Origin: Lachnospiraceae bacterium
Lineage (GTDB): Bacteria > Bacillota > Clostridia > Lachnospirales > Lachnospiraceae
DNA length: 64,000 nt
NCBI GenBank assembly: GCA_910575555.1
Contig: CAJTFX010000023.1
Location: forward strand, 1-64,000
Reading direction: 5' to 3'
Position 1 is the first letter of the stretch. The number at the start of each line of letters is the position of its first letter. The notes beneath the pieces were generated by a model. That model had not been told where the DNA came from, ran no database searches, and saw only the letters and a list, made by a program, of their open reading frames with translations. A program made the translations under genes and the position numbers. Of the stretch, positions 9,046 through 18,197 are shown piece by piece.

Positions 9046-10089
9046 TTACAGTTCCTGCATCAATTCCCGCAATTCTCCTTCCGCTTCAAAAAATACGTCC
9101 AGCAGTTCCGGCTCAAAGCTTCTGCCTCTTTCTTTTTCCATAATTTCAAAGGCCTGTTCTAAGGGCATGCCCTTTTTATACTGACGCTCGGATACCAGCG
9201 CGTCAAATACGTCTGCAATTGCCAGGATTCTGGCGGAAAGGGGAATCTCTTCTCCTTTTAAATTCCTGGGATAACCGCCGCCGTTCCATTTCTCATGGTG
9301 AAATGCTGCCATATCTCTTGCAATTTCTACAAATTCCTGGTTTACAATCCGATTCATATTTTCCTGAATCAGTCTTCCTCCTGCTTCCGCGTGAAGCTGA
9401 ATCAATTCATATTCTTCCTTTGTCAATGCCCCTGGTTTCTGCAAAATCCGGTCAGGAACCGTAATTTTACCGATATCATGCAAAGGCGACGCCTTCTGCA
9501 TATAATTTATGTATTCAGGGGTCAGAATTTCTTTGTACAGGCCCTTTTCATGCATTTTTTCAATCAGAAGATTCACATAGGCACTTGTCCGCTTTACATG
9601 CTCTCCCGTAGTTCCGTCCCGGCTTTCAATCAAATTCGCCATGGTAATAATAATGTCCTGCTGCAATTGGGTAATTCTCTGAAGCTGCTGCTCCACCATA
9701 TGTTCCAGATTCTTCTTGTATTCTTCCAGTTCTATTGTTCTCCGCACCCGCTGCAGCATAATCGCCGGCACAAAGGGCTTGCCGATATAATCCACCGCTC
9801 CCATCTGGAAACATGTCTCTTCCGTTTTCTCCGTACGGTCTGCAGTCAGAAAAATAACAGGAATTCCCTTCCACTTCCGGCTTTCCTTCAGTCTGCGCAT
9901 CACTTCAAAACCATCCATACCAGGCATCTGGATGTCCAACAGCACCAAATCCGGTTCATTTTCCTCCAGGTAAATGAAGACATTTTCACCGGAATCCACC
10001 GTTTCCACGCAGTATTCTCCTGACAAAAGATCCCGTGCAATTGCAAGATTGAGTCTGCTGTCATCGACTACTAAAATTGTTTTTTTCAT
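9046..10089 (-). CDS. Response regulator with HD-GYP phosphodiesterase domain
   Basis: The protein has 347 residues. The N-terminal receiver domain (1-120) has DD near residue 9, phospho-Asp in LLDIQMPG, Thr in FLTA and Lys in GKPF. A short coiled linker (about 125-155) leads to an HD-GYP domain with HDIGKITVPD, HAEAGG, HHEKWNGGGYP and the DVFDAL motif, so the metal-binding His/Asp set is intact. The domain hydrolyses cyclic di-GMP in the RpfG family. No cognate kinase is adjacent, and it is a single-gene unit with a terminator-like hairpin upstream. Control of motility, attachment or sporulation is the usual role but is not shown here. Confidence 0.88.
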   Translation of the reverse strand: MKKTILVVDDSRLNLAIARDLLSGEYCVETVDSGENVFIYLEENEPDLVLLDIQMPGMDGFEVMRRLKESRKWKGIPVIFLTADRTEKTEETCFQMGAVDYIGKPFVPAIMLQRVRRTIELEEYKKNLEHMVEQQLQRITQLQQDIIITMANLIESRDGTTGEHVKRTSAYVNLLIEKMHEKGLYKEILTPEYINYMQKASPLHDIGKITVPDRILQKPGALTKEEYELIQLHAEAGGRLIQENMNRIVNQEFVEIARDMAAFHHEKWNGGGYPRNLKGEEIPLSARILAIADVFDALVSERQYKKGMPLEQAFEIMEKERGRSFEPELLDVFFEAEGELRELMQEL

Positions 10090-10237
10090 GAAACCTTCTC
10101 CTGCCGCCTAATGATTCCTGCGATTCTCAAGAATATTTTTGTCCTGTTTTATCATATGCCCGCTGAAATTCTGAAAGAACCGCTTGCTTTTTCAACTTTT
10201 TCTGATAAATAATATTCTATCAGATTTATCGGCAAAA

Positions 10238-10281
10238 AGGAACCTTTTTTCTATATGACAGCAAATAGAAAAAAGGTTCCT
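10238..10281 (-). terminator. Terminator downstream of the GH112 gene
   Basis: This is a 17-bp perfect stem (AGGAACCTTTTTTCTAT and its complement) with a 10-base loop. On the minus strand a short T run follows it. It ends the phosphorylase transcript and separates it from the HD-GYP gene. Confidence 0.8.
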
Positions 10282-10297
10282 GCTTCACCGGTTTTCT

Positions 10298-12454
10298 TTA
10301 TATCTGATACCAGATGATTTCATTTTCTTTTAATGACAGGGAAAAACTTTCCCCGTTTCCTTTATAGACAATGGTCTCCTGGGGTTCATAGGTATTATTC
10401 ACCACGCAGAATTTACCGTTTGCCGGATATGCATGAACCTCTGCATTAAAGTTGCTGCTGTACCAACGATGAAGATTTCTCTCTTCATGGGCGCTCCAGA
10501 GAATAGAACGGTACAGCAGACGGTTGTTTTCGAAACTGTAGGGCAGGCCGCTGAAATAAACCGCCCGGCCTTTTCCAAAATCGTTCACTGCCAGCTGAAC
10601 TTCTTTTTCTTTCTCTGCCAGAATCCGGGTCCCTTCTAAGGCATATACATTCTTCTGCCCTTCTCCGAAGTCGATTTCTCCTTTGCAGTCCTCGGTGATA
10701 AAATGGGTGTGGCTGTCCCAGTTGTATTTGTCATAGCCCAGGGTAAAGCCTTTCTCTTCCTCTACGCCGAATACGCTGGCAAGCTGGAAAAACCGCCCGT
10801 TGGCCTGATGCCCGCTAGGTTCTCCCACCCCGATGATTCCGCCGCCTTCGTATACGAATTTCTTAACTGCCGTAACGATTGCTTCATCGCACCACCATTC
10901 TCCGCCGGTATGGGCTGTATCTGCGCCGCCTATATTCAGCAGGACATCAATATCGTCTAAAACAGACGGATCTTCCTTTATATCTTCAAAGCTGATAAAT
11001 ACCACCTCGAAGGGCGCGCCGGACAAAGCTTCAATTACTCCTGCATAGGAATAATTCTGCTTCTGGTACAGTGCATGATGTACCATATGGCAGCCCCAGG
11101 CACGCATTTTCCCCCAGCAGTTTAAAACAGCGACTTTTTTCTCACAATAAGGAACGCAGCCCTTCACGTTCTCATACAGTTCCCGGAATTCTTCGCAGAC
11201 ACTCTTTACATACTCCACAAATTCCGGAAAATCCAGCGCCAGTTTCAGATATCCGCCGTAGCCAATCCGATCAATGGGTTTCCTTAAAATAGCCCTTCTT
11301 GCGGTAACCCAGTTGACTTTTGCTTCTTTCACCGGATCGCCGCCTTCACAGAAGGTATCCGGGAAGAAATAGGGCAAAAGCCGTCCCTCGGTATATTCCA
11401 CTCCTTCTATGTCGCTGATCAGACGCAGGGTAGAGCCGTTTCCTACGCTTCCCACTACAGCGTCCAGTCCGATGGAGGCAAATTCCTCTAAGAAAGGTTC
11501 TGTGCCGATCCAGTGATCTCCCAGAAACATCATGGCTTCCTTGCCGCATTCATGGGTAATATCCACCATTTCTCTGGCAATTTTGGCTACTTCTCTGCGC
11601 TGAAACGCCTGAAAATCCTTGAATTCTTTGGTGGGAATCCGGTACTGCCCGTTATAATAGCCCTGATCAATAATATATTCCGGACGGAATTTGTAGCCGC
11701 ATTCCTGTTCAAACTGCTCCAGAATATAGGGGCTGACAGAAGCGGAATATCCGTACCAGTCCACGTATTTTTCCCTGGCCAGTTCATCAAAAATCAATGT
11801 AAACTGATGAAAAAATGTGGTAAACCGCAGCACATTCACATAGGGATGCTCTTCTATAAATTTCCGCAGACGCTTCATGGTAAATTCATGGGTTTTGGGC
11901 TGACGGACATCAAAGGTAATCTGATGCTCCACATCCTTCCACCCATTGGTAACTGCATTGTACATATGTACCGGGTCCCAGATAATATATGCCAAAAAGC
12001 TGACTGTATAATCATGGAACGGAATGGAGGTCAGCCTCACTTCTCCTGCGCTCTCTTCATAACTCCACGCTTCGGGAGGCACAACCTGCCCGGTGGTACG
12101 GTCAATCACTTCCCACCAGCGGGTAATATCATCCCGGCTGTTGGGCTTTAACATATCCGGATACAGCCCTTTCATCAGAGGAATGCTGAGCTGATTGGTC
12201 TCTGACATATAAAAAGGCGTCATTACATACATCTGCTGAATTTCTTCCGGATGGGCCATAGCCCATTCATTGTCTTTTCTGGTGGTATAATAAGTGGAGT
12301 ATATTTTGCCGTCCACATTCTGAAGTTCCCTGGGAAAATCTGTTCCGTCGCAGTCCCTTACTGCGTCTGCGCCCCATTGTTCCATCAATTCCAACGTCTG
12401 GGGTATTACATCTAAATCTGTGGGTATCGTCACCCTGCCTTTGGTGTTGCTCAT
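10298..12454 (-). CDS. GH112 beta-galactosyl-hexosamine phosphorylase
   Basis: This 718-residue cytoplasmic enzyme is of the lacto-N-biose/galacto-N-biose phosphorylase family. The N terminus (GRVTIPTDLDVIPQTLELM, then WGADAVRDCDGTDFP) is the family hallmark and includes the conserved Asp of the (beta/alpha)8 active site. The C-terminal parts match the GH112 trimerisation and beta domains, and the length is typical (about 715-750). It splits Gal-beta-1,3-GlcNAc or GalNAc with phosphate to galactose-1-phosphate plus the free hexosamine. Clostridial members also include D-galactosyl-beta-1,4-L-rhamnose phosphorylases, which cannot be excluded by eye. It stands alone, with GGAGGG before the start and its own promoter and terminator. 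It fits mucin or milk-oligosaccharide use. Confidence 0.88.
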   Translation of the reverse strand: MSNTKGRVTIPTDLDVIPQTLELMEQWGADAVRDCDGTDFPRELQNVDGKIYSTYYTTRKDNEWAMAHPEEIQQMYVMTPFYMSETNQLSIPLMKGLYPDMLKPNSRDDITRWWEVIDRTTGQVVPPEAWSYEESAGEVRLTSIPFHDYTVSFLAYIIWDPVHMYNAVTNGWKDVEHQITFDVRQPKTHEFTMKRLRKFIEEHPYVNVLRFTTFFHQFTLIFDELAREKYVDWYGYSASVSPYILEQFEQECGYKFRPEYIIDQGYYNGQYRIPTKEFKDFQAFQRREVAKIAREMVDITHECGKEAMMFLGDHWIGTEPFLEEFASIGLDAVVGSVGNGSTLRLISDIEGVEYTEGRLLPYFFPDTFCEGGDPVKEAKVNWVTARRAILRKPIDRIGYGGYLKLALDFPEFVEYVKSVCEEFRELYENVKGCVPYCEKKVAVLNCWGKMRAWGCHMVHHALYQKQNYSYAGVIEALSGAPFEVVFISFEDIKEDPSVLDDIDVLLNIGGADTAHTGGEWWCDEAIVTAVKKFVYEGGGIIGVGEPSGHQANGRFFQLASVFGVEEEKGFTLGYDKYNWDSHTHFITEDCKGEIDFGEGQKNVYALEGTRILAEKEKEVQLAVNDFGKGRAVYFSGLPYSFENNRLLYRSILWSAHEERNLHRWYSSNFNAEVHAYPANGKFCVVNNTYEPQETIVYKGNGESFSLSLKENEIIWYQI

Positions 12455-12512
12455 AAAAACCCTCCGTTACAATTCAAAACTTACCAAACCTTCTACTGTT
12501 TCATGTTAATTA

Positions 12513-12541
12513 AGCATATCGGATAGGAAAGTTCTTTTCAA
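12513..12541 (-). promoter_or_regulatory. Candidate promoter of the GH112 gene
   Basis: On the minus strand: TTGAAA (12536-12541), a 17-bp spacer and TATGCT (12513-12518), about 60 bp before the start codon. The rest of the 255-bp gap upstream is A/T-rich and has no gene. Confidence 0.45.
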
Positions 12542-12708
12542 GGCATATCTTGCTTTTGATTTTAGAAATATTGCTATTTAACTAAAATGATATAAAATTA
12601 GGCTGCGGAGAATTTATATTTTATTATGTCTGTGTCCAACGTCAGAAACGCCTTGACAGGACAGGATTCCCCCTGAGATATACGCATACGTTTTTGGTTC
12701 TGCACAAA

Positions 12709-13488
12709 TCATTCCAGAATATTCCGGTATATTCTCTCATCTTCTTCCTGAAACACATTGAAAATTACTTTCTCAATCCGGGAATCCGTCTTTAGGAATT
12801 CCTGTACCGTTTCTACCGCCAGCTCCGCCGCCCGCTCATGGGGAAAATGAAATTCCCCTGTGGAAATACAGCAGAAAGCCACGCTCTTTAAACCTTTTTC
12901 AGAAGCAAGCTCCAGGCAGGAACGGTAACAGCTCTTTAGCTGCGCGCAGTGGGTTTCTTTCAGGCTGCCGGAAACAATGGGGCCCACCGTATGCAGGACA
13001 TAGCTGCAGGGCAGGTTGAACGCCGGGGTAATCTTGGCGCGGCCTGCAGGCTCCTCATGCCCCTGCTCTTTTATGAGCTTATCACAGGCCAGACGAAGCT
13101 GTATGCCGCTGGCGCTGTGTATCGCATTGTCAATGCATCCGTGACAGGGCACAAAGCAGCCCCGCAAAGCGCTGTTGGCTGCATTTACGATAGCATCCGC
13201 TTTAAGGATTGTAATGTCTCCCTTAAAGAGCGCAAGGCGGCTGTCCAGCCGGGAAACCGGCAAATCTTCACAGTTTACAATGCCTTTTTCCTCTGCTTCT
13301 TCCCTTAAATATTGATCCTGCACCTGCTGAAATTCTTCTCCGATGGGAAAAGGTTCCCGAATATTCATAAGCGTACGCAGCAGCCGTTTCTGTTTCCCTG
13401 TGTCAGACGGAATTTTCATCCCTTTGTATTGGGAGGATTCTGACAATAATTCCTGAATTAAAAATACTAATTTCTCGTTGTGCGTCAT
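12709..13488 (-). CDS. Protein-ADP-ribose hydrolase, zinc macrodomain
   Basis: The protein has 259 residues. An N-terminal helical part (1-85) precedes a macrodomain (about 86-255) with the ADP-ribose motif GDITILKADAIVNAANSALRG and the substrate loop GCFVPCHGCIDNAIHSASG. The CHGC cysteines and histidine, with a later Cys/His, are the zinc ligands of the bacterial Zn-macro class. That class removes ADP-ribose from modified proteins, often alongside a macrodomain-linked sirtuin. No sirtuin or lipoate-ligase partner is in this window, so its substrate here is unknown. Start and RBS (AGGAGG, minus strand, about 13497) fit well. Confidence 0.82.
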   Translation of the reverse strand: MTHNEKLVFLIQELLSESSQYKGMKIPSDTGKQKRLLRTLMNIREPFPIGEEFQQVQDQYLREEAEEKGIVNCEDLPVSRLDSRLALFKGDITILKADAIVNAANSALRGCFVPCHGCIDNAIHSASGIQLRLACDKLIKEQGHEEPAGRAKITPAFNLPCSYVLHTVGPIVSGSLKETHCAQLKSCYRSCLELASEKGLKSVAFCCISTGEFHFPHERAAELAVETVQEFLKTDSRIEKVIFNVFQEEDERIYRNILE

Positions 13489-13519
13489 TATGAAAAACCT
13501 CCTATATCCAAAGCATCTG

Positions 13520-14788
13520 TTAGTCAGGTTTCTTTTTCACCATTTTAAAATCTGATTTCTTAAGTCCGCCCTTTTTTCCTGAAGGATAAAGAAATTGCCC
13601 GACTTTGTCTGCCACCTCCTGGGGAAGCGCTCCAAACTGCAGTACTTTTTCCAGCTCTCCCACCAGCTCCGGAGGCAAATCGCCCAGATTCAGTTCTCCA
13701 TCTTCCACCAAACTTCCCAGAAAATCCAGAAGTTCTCCCACCTGCTCTTCCTCGCTCATGGAAAAATGCCTGAAAAATTCATCCTCCACCTGGTCTAACG
13801 CAGGCAGATCTTCTTCGATGCTGATGGGGATCTTCAGCTTGCTGCAGAACATCTCTGCAAAAACATAGGTGCGTTCATCTCTTACCTTCATCTTCTTCGG
13901 GCACAGTTGTTCCCGCAAAAGGGAATCAATAAAACTATTCAGAAGTTCTTCCGGATTCTGCCGATAGCTTCCTGTTGGTTCTACCGGCAGAATATAATCC
14001 CGGTCTCCATTCACTGCCATAAAAATAATGGGGAAATAGGGAGCTTCTTCCTGATTGTTCTGCACCGGCTCTGTATACTGGATAATTTCGCATTCCCAGG
14101 TATCTGCTTTCTTCAATTTCTTTAAGGCCGCAATGCCGATTTCATTACAGCTTAAGGGCGTTGGCCAGGAATCCGGTTTTTCTTCCGGCAGCGCTGTCTT
14201 TTTCAGTACATATCCGTCCTTCTGCAGCTCCAACATTGGAATCTCCTGCATATCATACTCAACTCTGCCCAAACCAAGCTCTGAGGGGCTGTTCTCCTCC
14301 AAAAGCTGCGCCATCCTGATTGCCGCTGCCAACGCCTGGCACAAATCCTCCTGTTCTTTCTCAGAAGTCAGACGCCAGGGATAGCTTCCAGGCTGATATT
14401 TTACAAAATTGGGATATGCATTTTTGCCGGATATTCTGATTCCGTGGGCGCGGGCATAGGCTTTCGTCTCCTCCCGCTGCTCCTCGGACAGTTCATCTTT
14501 TCCCTCAAAAACGCATTGCAGGCAGTTCTGCCCCACCACTCTTTCCTGAAATTCAAAGGGAGACAGATAAAGTTCATTGGCATTCATCAGATTCCGCAGA
14601 CTGTTCAGCCCTTCTTCCCCGATATAGAGTCCCAGGGCGCAATATTCCCCTAAATTTCCCATAATACTGATATATCCGATTCTGCCGTCTGAAAATTTCA
14701 CTGCAAATAATTCGGATTCCCACAAGATTTTCCATAATTTTGTTTTCTTGTATGCAAATGCCAATTCGTACAATTTATCTGAAATCAT
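13520..14788 (-). CDS. Uncharacterised protein (DUF7309/DUF6930-like)
   Basis: This 422-residue soluble protein is not recognised with certainty. It has no signal peptide or membrane segment. The N-terminal region (LWKILWESELFAVKFSDGRIGYISIMG...ALGLYIGEEG) resembles the DUF7309 family of Clostridia, and the middle and C-terminal parts resemble the DUF6930-type region. The tail is acidic and then strongly basic (GKKGGLKKSDFKMVKKKPD). No catalytic motif is visible. It lies 31 bp upstream of the macrodomain gene and 23 bp downstream of trpB on the same strand, so the three could share a transcript. Confidence 0.6.
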   Translation of the reverse strand: MISDKLYELAFAYKKTKLWKILWESELFAVKFSDGRIGYISIMGNLGEYCALGLYIGEEGLNSLRNLMNANELYLSPFEFQERVVGQNCLQCVFEGKDELSEEQREETKAYARAHGIRISGKNAYPNFVKYQPGSYPWRLTSEKEQEDLCQALAAAIRMAQLLEENSPSELGLGRVEYDMQEIPMLELQKDGYVLKKTALPEEKPDSWPTPLSCNEIGIAALKKLKKADTWECEIIQYTEPVQNNQEEAPYFPIIFMAVNGDRDYILPVEPTGSYRQNPEELLNSFIDSLLREQLCPKKMKVRDERTYVFAEMFCSKLKIPISIEEDLPALDQVEDEFFRHFSMSEEEQVGELLDFLGSLVEDGELNLGDLPPELVGELEKVLQFGALPQEVADKVGQFLYPSGKKGGLKKSDFKMVKKKPD

Positions 14789-14810
14789 CTTTCACCGCCG
14801 TTTCTAAATT

Positions 14811-16025
14811 TTACAGAAATTGCTCTCCGTATCCATAATGCTCCACTACATAATCAATATCTTTATCTCCTCTGCCGCTTAAGCACACCAGAATAGAACC
14901 CTGCCCCATTTCTTTTGCCTTCTTCATGGCATAAGCAACGGCATGGGAGCTTTCAATGGCAGGAATAATGCCTTCATACCTGGAAAGCTTAAAGAAGGCT
15001 TCCATGGCTTCCTCATCTCCCACTGTCTCATACTGAACTCTTCCGATATCGTGCAAAAATGCGTGTTCCGGGCCCACCGAAGGGTAGTCCAGGCCGCTGG
15101 CGATGGAATAAACCGGAGCCGGTTCTCCCTGCTGGTCTTTGAGCATAATGCTTTCAAATCCATGCATAACGCCCTTCTCTCCATATTTCATGGAAGCTGC
15201 ATGATCCCCCAGTTTTTCTCCCCGGCCCAAAGGTTCTACGCCCACAATATCTACGGGATCATTTAAAAAGGGAATAAACATTCCAATGGAATTGCTTCCG
15301 CCTCCCACACAGGCGCATACCACGTCCGGGTCGATTCCCATCATTTCGCGGAACTGATCTCTGGCCTCATACCCTACAACGGACTGGAAATCACGCACCA
15401 TCAATGGAAACGGATGGGGGCCTAACGCAGAACCGATACAGTAAATGGAATCTTTATAATTTCTGGCATAAGATTCAAATGCGGAATCCACTGCTTCTTT
15501 CAAGGTCTTTAATCCATGGCTCACCGGCACTACTTTCGCCCCTAATATTTTCATGCGGGTTACATTGGGGGCCTGCTTTGCAATATCCACCTCTCCCATA
15601 TGAATCTCGCACTCCAGTCCGAAATAAGCGGCAGCCGTTGCCAGGGCTACCCCGTGCTGTCCTGCGCCCGTCTCTGCAATCAGCCTCTTTTTGCCCATAA
15701 ACTTGGCAAGAAGCCCTTCTCCCATACAGTGGTTCAGTTTATGGGCGCCTGTATGGTTCAGATCTTCTCTTTTTAAATAAATCTGACAGTTGCCGATCTG
15801 CCTGGAAAGCCGTTCGCAGTGGTACACCGGCGTAGGCCGTCCCTGAAATTCCCGCCGGATTCTCCGCAGCTCGTGAATAAACTGGGAGGAATGGCAAATA
15901 GTCTGATACGCCTCTGTAATCTCCTCAAAAGCCGGAATCAATTCCTGGGAAAGATAGGCGCCGCCGTACGCACCGAAGCGGCCTTCCCTGTCAGGATAGT
16001 TTCTCAAATATGTTCTGTAATCCAT
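14811..16025 (-). CDS. trpB: Tryptophan synthase beta chain, stand-alone
   Basis: This PLP enzyme of 404 residues joins indole and serine to make tryptophan. The Schiff-base Lys is in [14 protein letters not shown], the phosphate-binding loop is [12 protein letters not shown], and the catalytic Glu lies in ETGAGQHG; all are intact. An upstream in-frame ATG exists, but the ATG at 16025 has AGAAGGAG just before it and starts where TrpB proteins do ([12 protein letters not shown]). No trpA or other trp gene is adjacent. A lone TrpB may salvage free indole, which is plentiful in the gut, or work with a TrpA encoded elsewhere. Confidence 0.92.
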   Translation of the reverse strand: MDYRTYLRNYPDREGRFGAYGGAYLSQELIPAFEEITEAYQTICHSSQFIHELRRIRREFQGRPTPVYHCERLSRQIGNCQIYLKREDLNHTGAHKLNHCMGEGLLAKFMGKKRLIAETGAGQHGVALATAAAYFGLECEIHMGEVDIAKQAPNVTRMKILGAKVVPVSHGLKTLKEAVDSAFESYARNYKDSIYCIGSALGPHPFPLMVRDFQSVVGYEARDQFREMMGIDPDVVCACVGGGSNSIGMFIPFLNDPVDIVGVEPLGRGEKLGDHAASMKYGEKGVMHGFESIMLKDQQGEPAPVYSIASGLDYPSVGPEHAFLHDIGRVQYETVGDEEAMEAFFKLSRYEGIIPAIESSHAVAYAMKKAKEMGQGSILVCLSGRGDKDIDYVVEHYGYGEQFL

Positions 16026-16101
16026 TGATTTTCTCCTTCTGATGAACCTTAATTTCTTTCCTATCATATCATATTTTTTCTGAATATGGTACTGATTCTC
16101 T

Positions 16102-16138
16102 AAAAAACCCGGGAATCGCATTCATTCCGACTCCCGGG
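16102..16138 (-). terminator. Terminator of the PocR-type gene
   Basis: On the minus strand CCCGGGA pairs with TCCCGGG around an inner GGAAT/ATTCC step and is followed by TTTTTTA. It begins about 15 bases after the stop of the gene at 16154. Confidence 0.88.
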
Positions 16139-16153
16139 CTATGGGGATTCTGC

Positions 16154-16966
16154 CTACAGCTCTTCCCCATTGTCTTCTTCCATACTCTTATTGAATTCCT
16201 CATTGAGCCTGCTGAGAGATTCGTCAATCTCTCCTGCCTTTGCAATAATGGCAGAATATTTCTCTGTAGCCATGGAGGACAATTTCCCCATCTCTCCTGC
16301 TACGATATTGAATCCCCGTCCGGCTTCTCCGGCTCTCGCCGCCTCTATGGAGGCATTCAGGGCAAGGATATTCTGCTTCCTGGAAACCTTGGTTAAATCC
16401 TGCACCATGCCTTCAATCTGTTTCACATTCTTGGTTGTAACTTCAATCTCCTGATCTATGGTGCCGATCTTTTTCTTCTCCCGGTAACGGGTGTATTCTG
16501 AATTGATCAGCATATTGATCATCTCTCCCATTAAGTCTGCCGACGCACGGATAGATTCTTCCGTCTTAATGGGCACCTGCTTCAATGCTTCAATATATTC
16601 ATCCGGATCAACGCCGATTTCCTCCGCCACCTTGCGGAATTTATCAAAATCAGGAGGCGCCGGCAATACCTGACCGCCCAGAATTGCCCCCAGCTTCTCG
16701 CCTTCCACTACAATATCCGCTGCAAAATCCATCAGTCCTGCATGGCAGAAATAAGTGCCTACACCTTCCATGTCGCATTTCTGGCAGCGTTTTAATCCAA
16801 TTTCGCTTCCTCTTGTATATTTCATACAAAAATCCAGGAAATTACTGACTTCTGTCACATGCCTGCCTTCCCTGTCAATCATGCTGACGGCCACCCCTGT
16901 AGCTGTCGAAAATAAATCCTGAAGCTTCTGAAGCTTCTCTTTGTCAATTAAATCTAATATTTCCAT
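16154..16966 (-). CDS. PocR-domain cytoplasmic chemoreceptor-like sensor
   Basis: This 270-residue protein has no membrane segment. Residues 1-160 form a PocR ligand-binding domain with conserved cysteines ([13 protein letters not shown]...[11 protein letters not shown]) and the GQVLP motif. Residues 165-260 are a short coiled coil carrying the methyl-accepting chemotaxis hairpin tip ([21 protein letters not shown]), which contacts CheA/CheW. Most such receptors have a longer signalling rod; this is a minimal form without obvious methylation helices. It would sense a small molecule in the cytoplasm. A strong terminator follows. No che gene is nearby. Confidence 0.82.
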   Translation of the reverse strand: MEILDLIDKEKLQKLQDLFSTATGVAVSMIDREGRHVTEVSNFLDFCMKYTRGSEIGLKRCQKCDMEGVGTYFCHAGLMDFAADIVVEGEKLGAILGGQVLPAPPDFDKFRKVAEEIGVDPDEYIEALKQVPIKTEESIRASADLMGEMINMLINSEYTRYREKKKIGTIDQEIEVTTKNVKQIEGMVQDLTKVSRKQNILALNASIEAARAGEAGRGFNIVAGEMGKLSSMATEKYSAIIAKAGEIDESLSRLNEEFNKSMEEDNGEEL

Positions 16967-17060
16967 GGCATTTTTCTCCTTTTCCCGGCAATTTCAGGCA
17001 ATTCCATAGTATTGCAGATTCCTTCGCATACCTGATCAGATATACCTTTTGTAATATAAA

Positions 17061-17100
17061 AAACCGCACTATAACATCTGTTGACATTATAGCACGGTTG
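17061..17100 (-). terminator. Terminator of the cytidylate-kinase-like gene
   Basis: On the minus strand AACCGTGCTATAATGT pairs imperfectly with a TTATAGTGCGGTT arm and is followed by a TTTTTTA run, 30 bases after the stop codon. Confidence 0.82.
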
Positions 17101-17131
17101 TCCCCATAAAACAATAAAATTTGCTTTTTCT

Positions 17132-17719
17132 TTAATTTCTGCTGTTCTGCTTTTTATTTACAAAATCAATGATTAAATCCACAGCATCCTCTATGCTTAT
17201 GACGCTGCTGTCAATGGTAAGCTGATAGCCGTCCGCTTCATTCCATTTCTCATCTGCATAATATGTATGGAAACCGGCTCTTGCCTTATCTTCCTTCTCC
17301 ACCAGCTTTCTGGCTTTCTCTGTGCTGATTTTGCGGCTTGCAGCGGTTTTGTCAATGCGGTATTCCAGGGGCGCGTGGATAAATACGCTTGTCATATCCG
17401 GATGATCTTTCAAAATAAAGTTCCCGCACCTTCCCACAATCACGCAGTCCTCCTTTTGGGCCAGGTTTCGGATAAATTCAAAGGGCACCTTCCGCTGCCC
17501 GTGGGCGCTGTTGTCTGTTGCAATCACATACAGCAGGCTGTTTACCGGCTGCTCCTGGTAAAAGTCACGCAGCTCATCGTATTTACCTGTCTTTTTCGCT
17601 TCTTCCGCCATTGATTCTTTATCATAATATTTCACACCTAACTTTTTGGCCAGTTCCCTTCCAATGACATGGCCGTAGCTTCCGAATTCTCTGCCAATTG
17701 TAATAATCATACGCTTCAC
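17132..17719 (-). CDS. Cytidylate kinase-like family protein
   Basis: This 195-residue soluble protein begins MIITIGREFGSYGHVIGRELAKKLG, the typical N terminus of the cytidylate-kinase-like family. That family keeps the nucleoside-kinase fold but has a shortened P-loop. Later landmarks are CVIVGRCGNFIL and the lid-like arginines/lysines (DKTAASRKISTEKARKLVEKEDKARAGF). These proteins are numerous in Clostridia; nucleotide phosphorylation is assumed, but the true substrate is not known. It is a single gene with its own terminator. Confidence 0.82.
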   Translation of the reverse strand: MKRMIITIGREFGSYGHVIGRELAKKLGVKYYDKESMAEEAKKTGKYDELRDFYQEQPVNSLLYVIATDNSAHGQRKVPFEFIRNLAQKEDCVIVGRCGNFILKDHPDMTSVFIHAPLEYRIDKTAASRKISTEKARKLVEKEDKARAGFHTYYADEKWNEADGYQLTIDSSVISIEDAVDLIIDFVNKKQNSRN

Positions 17720-17830
17720 TCCTTGGTTTCAATTTTTCATTAATATCATTATAGCACGATGAGTAGAGATTGCAATTGGGGATTTGAACCGCGTTCCATC
17801 TATCGGCTGTTCCAAAAATCAGTATATAAA

Positions 17831-17877
17831 AACAAGGATAATTCATGGCTGCAGTCCACAAATTATCCTTGTTTTTC
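17831..17877 (-). terminator. Terminator of the 42-residue small ORF
   Basis: AAACAAGGATAATT pairs with its complement across a loop of about 17 bases, with T runs on both sides, so it can work in either direction. It lies 32 bases after the stop of the small ORF at 17909. Confidence 0.75.
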
Positions 17878-17908
17878 TCTTATTCTTCTGTAATTCCATG
17901 CTCAATAC

Positions 17909-18037
17909 CTACATGCTTTTTGCCAGGCTCTTGAGTACTTCTGCATTCAGGTTTCCGTTCATCATCATGCAGGATGCGGTAATCTGAGCGCCGTATTTTT
18001 CAAAGTAGCTTTTAATTGCATTCGTAATTTTCTTCAT
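17909..18037 (-). CDS. Small protein, 42 residues, unknown function
   Basis: This short ORF starts ATG at 18037 with AAAGGAGAG nine bases upstream and ends at TAG 17909-17911, followed by a strong hairpin. The product starts MKKITNAIKSYFEKYGAQI and has a run of three methionines (SCMMMNGN) and one cysteine. It looks helical and amphipathic, with no signal peptide. The gene is divergent from an AraC regulator with about 160 bp between them, an arrangement often seen for a regulator and its target. It is not recognised as any known family. Confidence 0.6.
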   Translation of the reverse strand: MKKITNAIKSYFEKYGAQITASCMMMNGNLNAEVLKSLAKSM

Positions 18038-18122
18038 AATATCATCTCTCCTTTATGTTTGCTGTTGTTCTTTACATTGACTATCATACTATCCTGAAGC
18101 CGGAAAATATAGGGGGTATTTT

Positions 18123-18170
18123 GACTTATTTCAAGTCGATATTGACTTTATTGTTTTTATTTCTTATAAT
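18123..18170 (+). promoter_or_regulatory. Promoter and palindrome of the AraC gene
   Basis: TTGACT (18142-18147), a 17-bp spacer and TATAAT (18165-18170) form a good promoter. Just upstream lies the palindrome GACTTATTTCAAGTC (18123-18137), a candidate operator for the regulator itself. Confidence 0.65.
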
Positions 18171-18197
18171 TTAACAAACACAGGAGCTTTATTTCAG

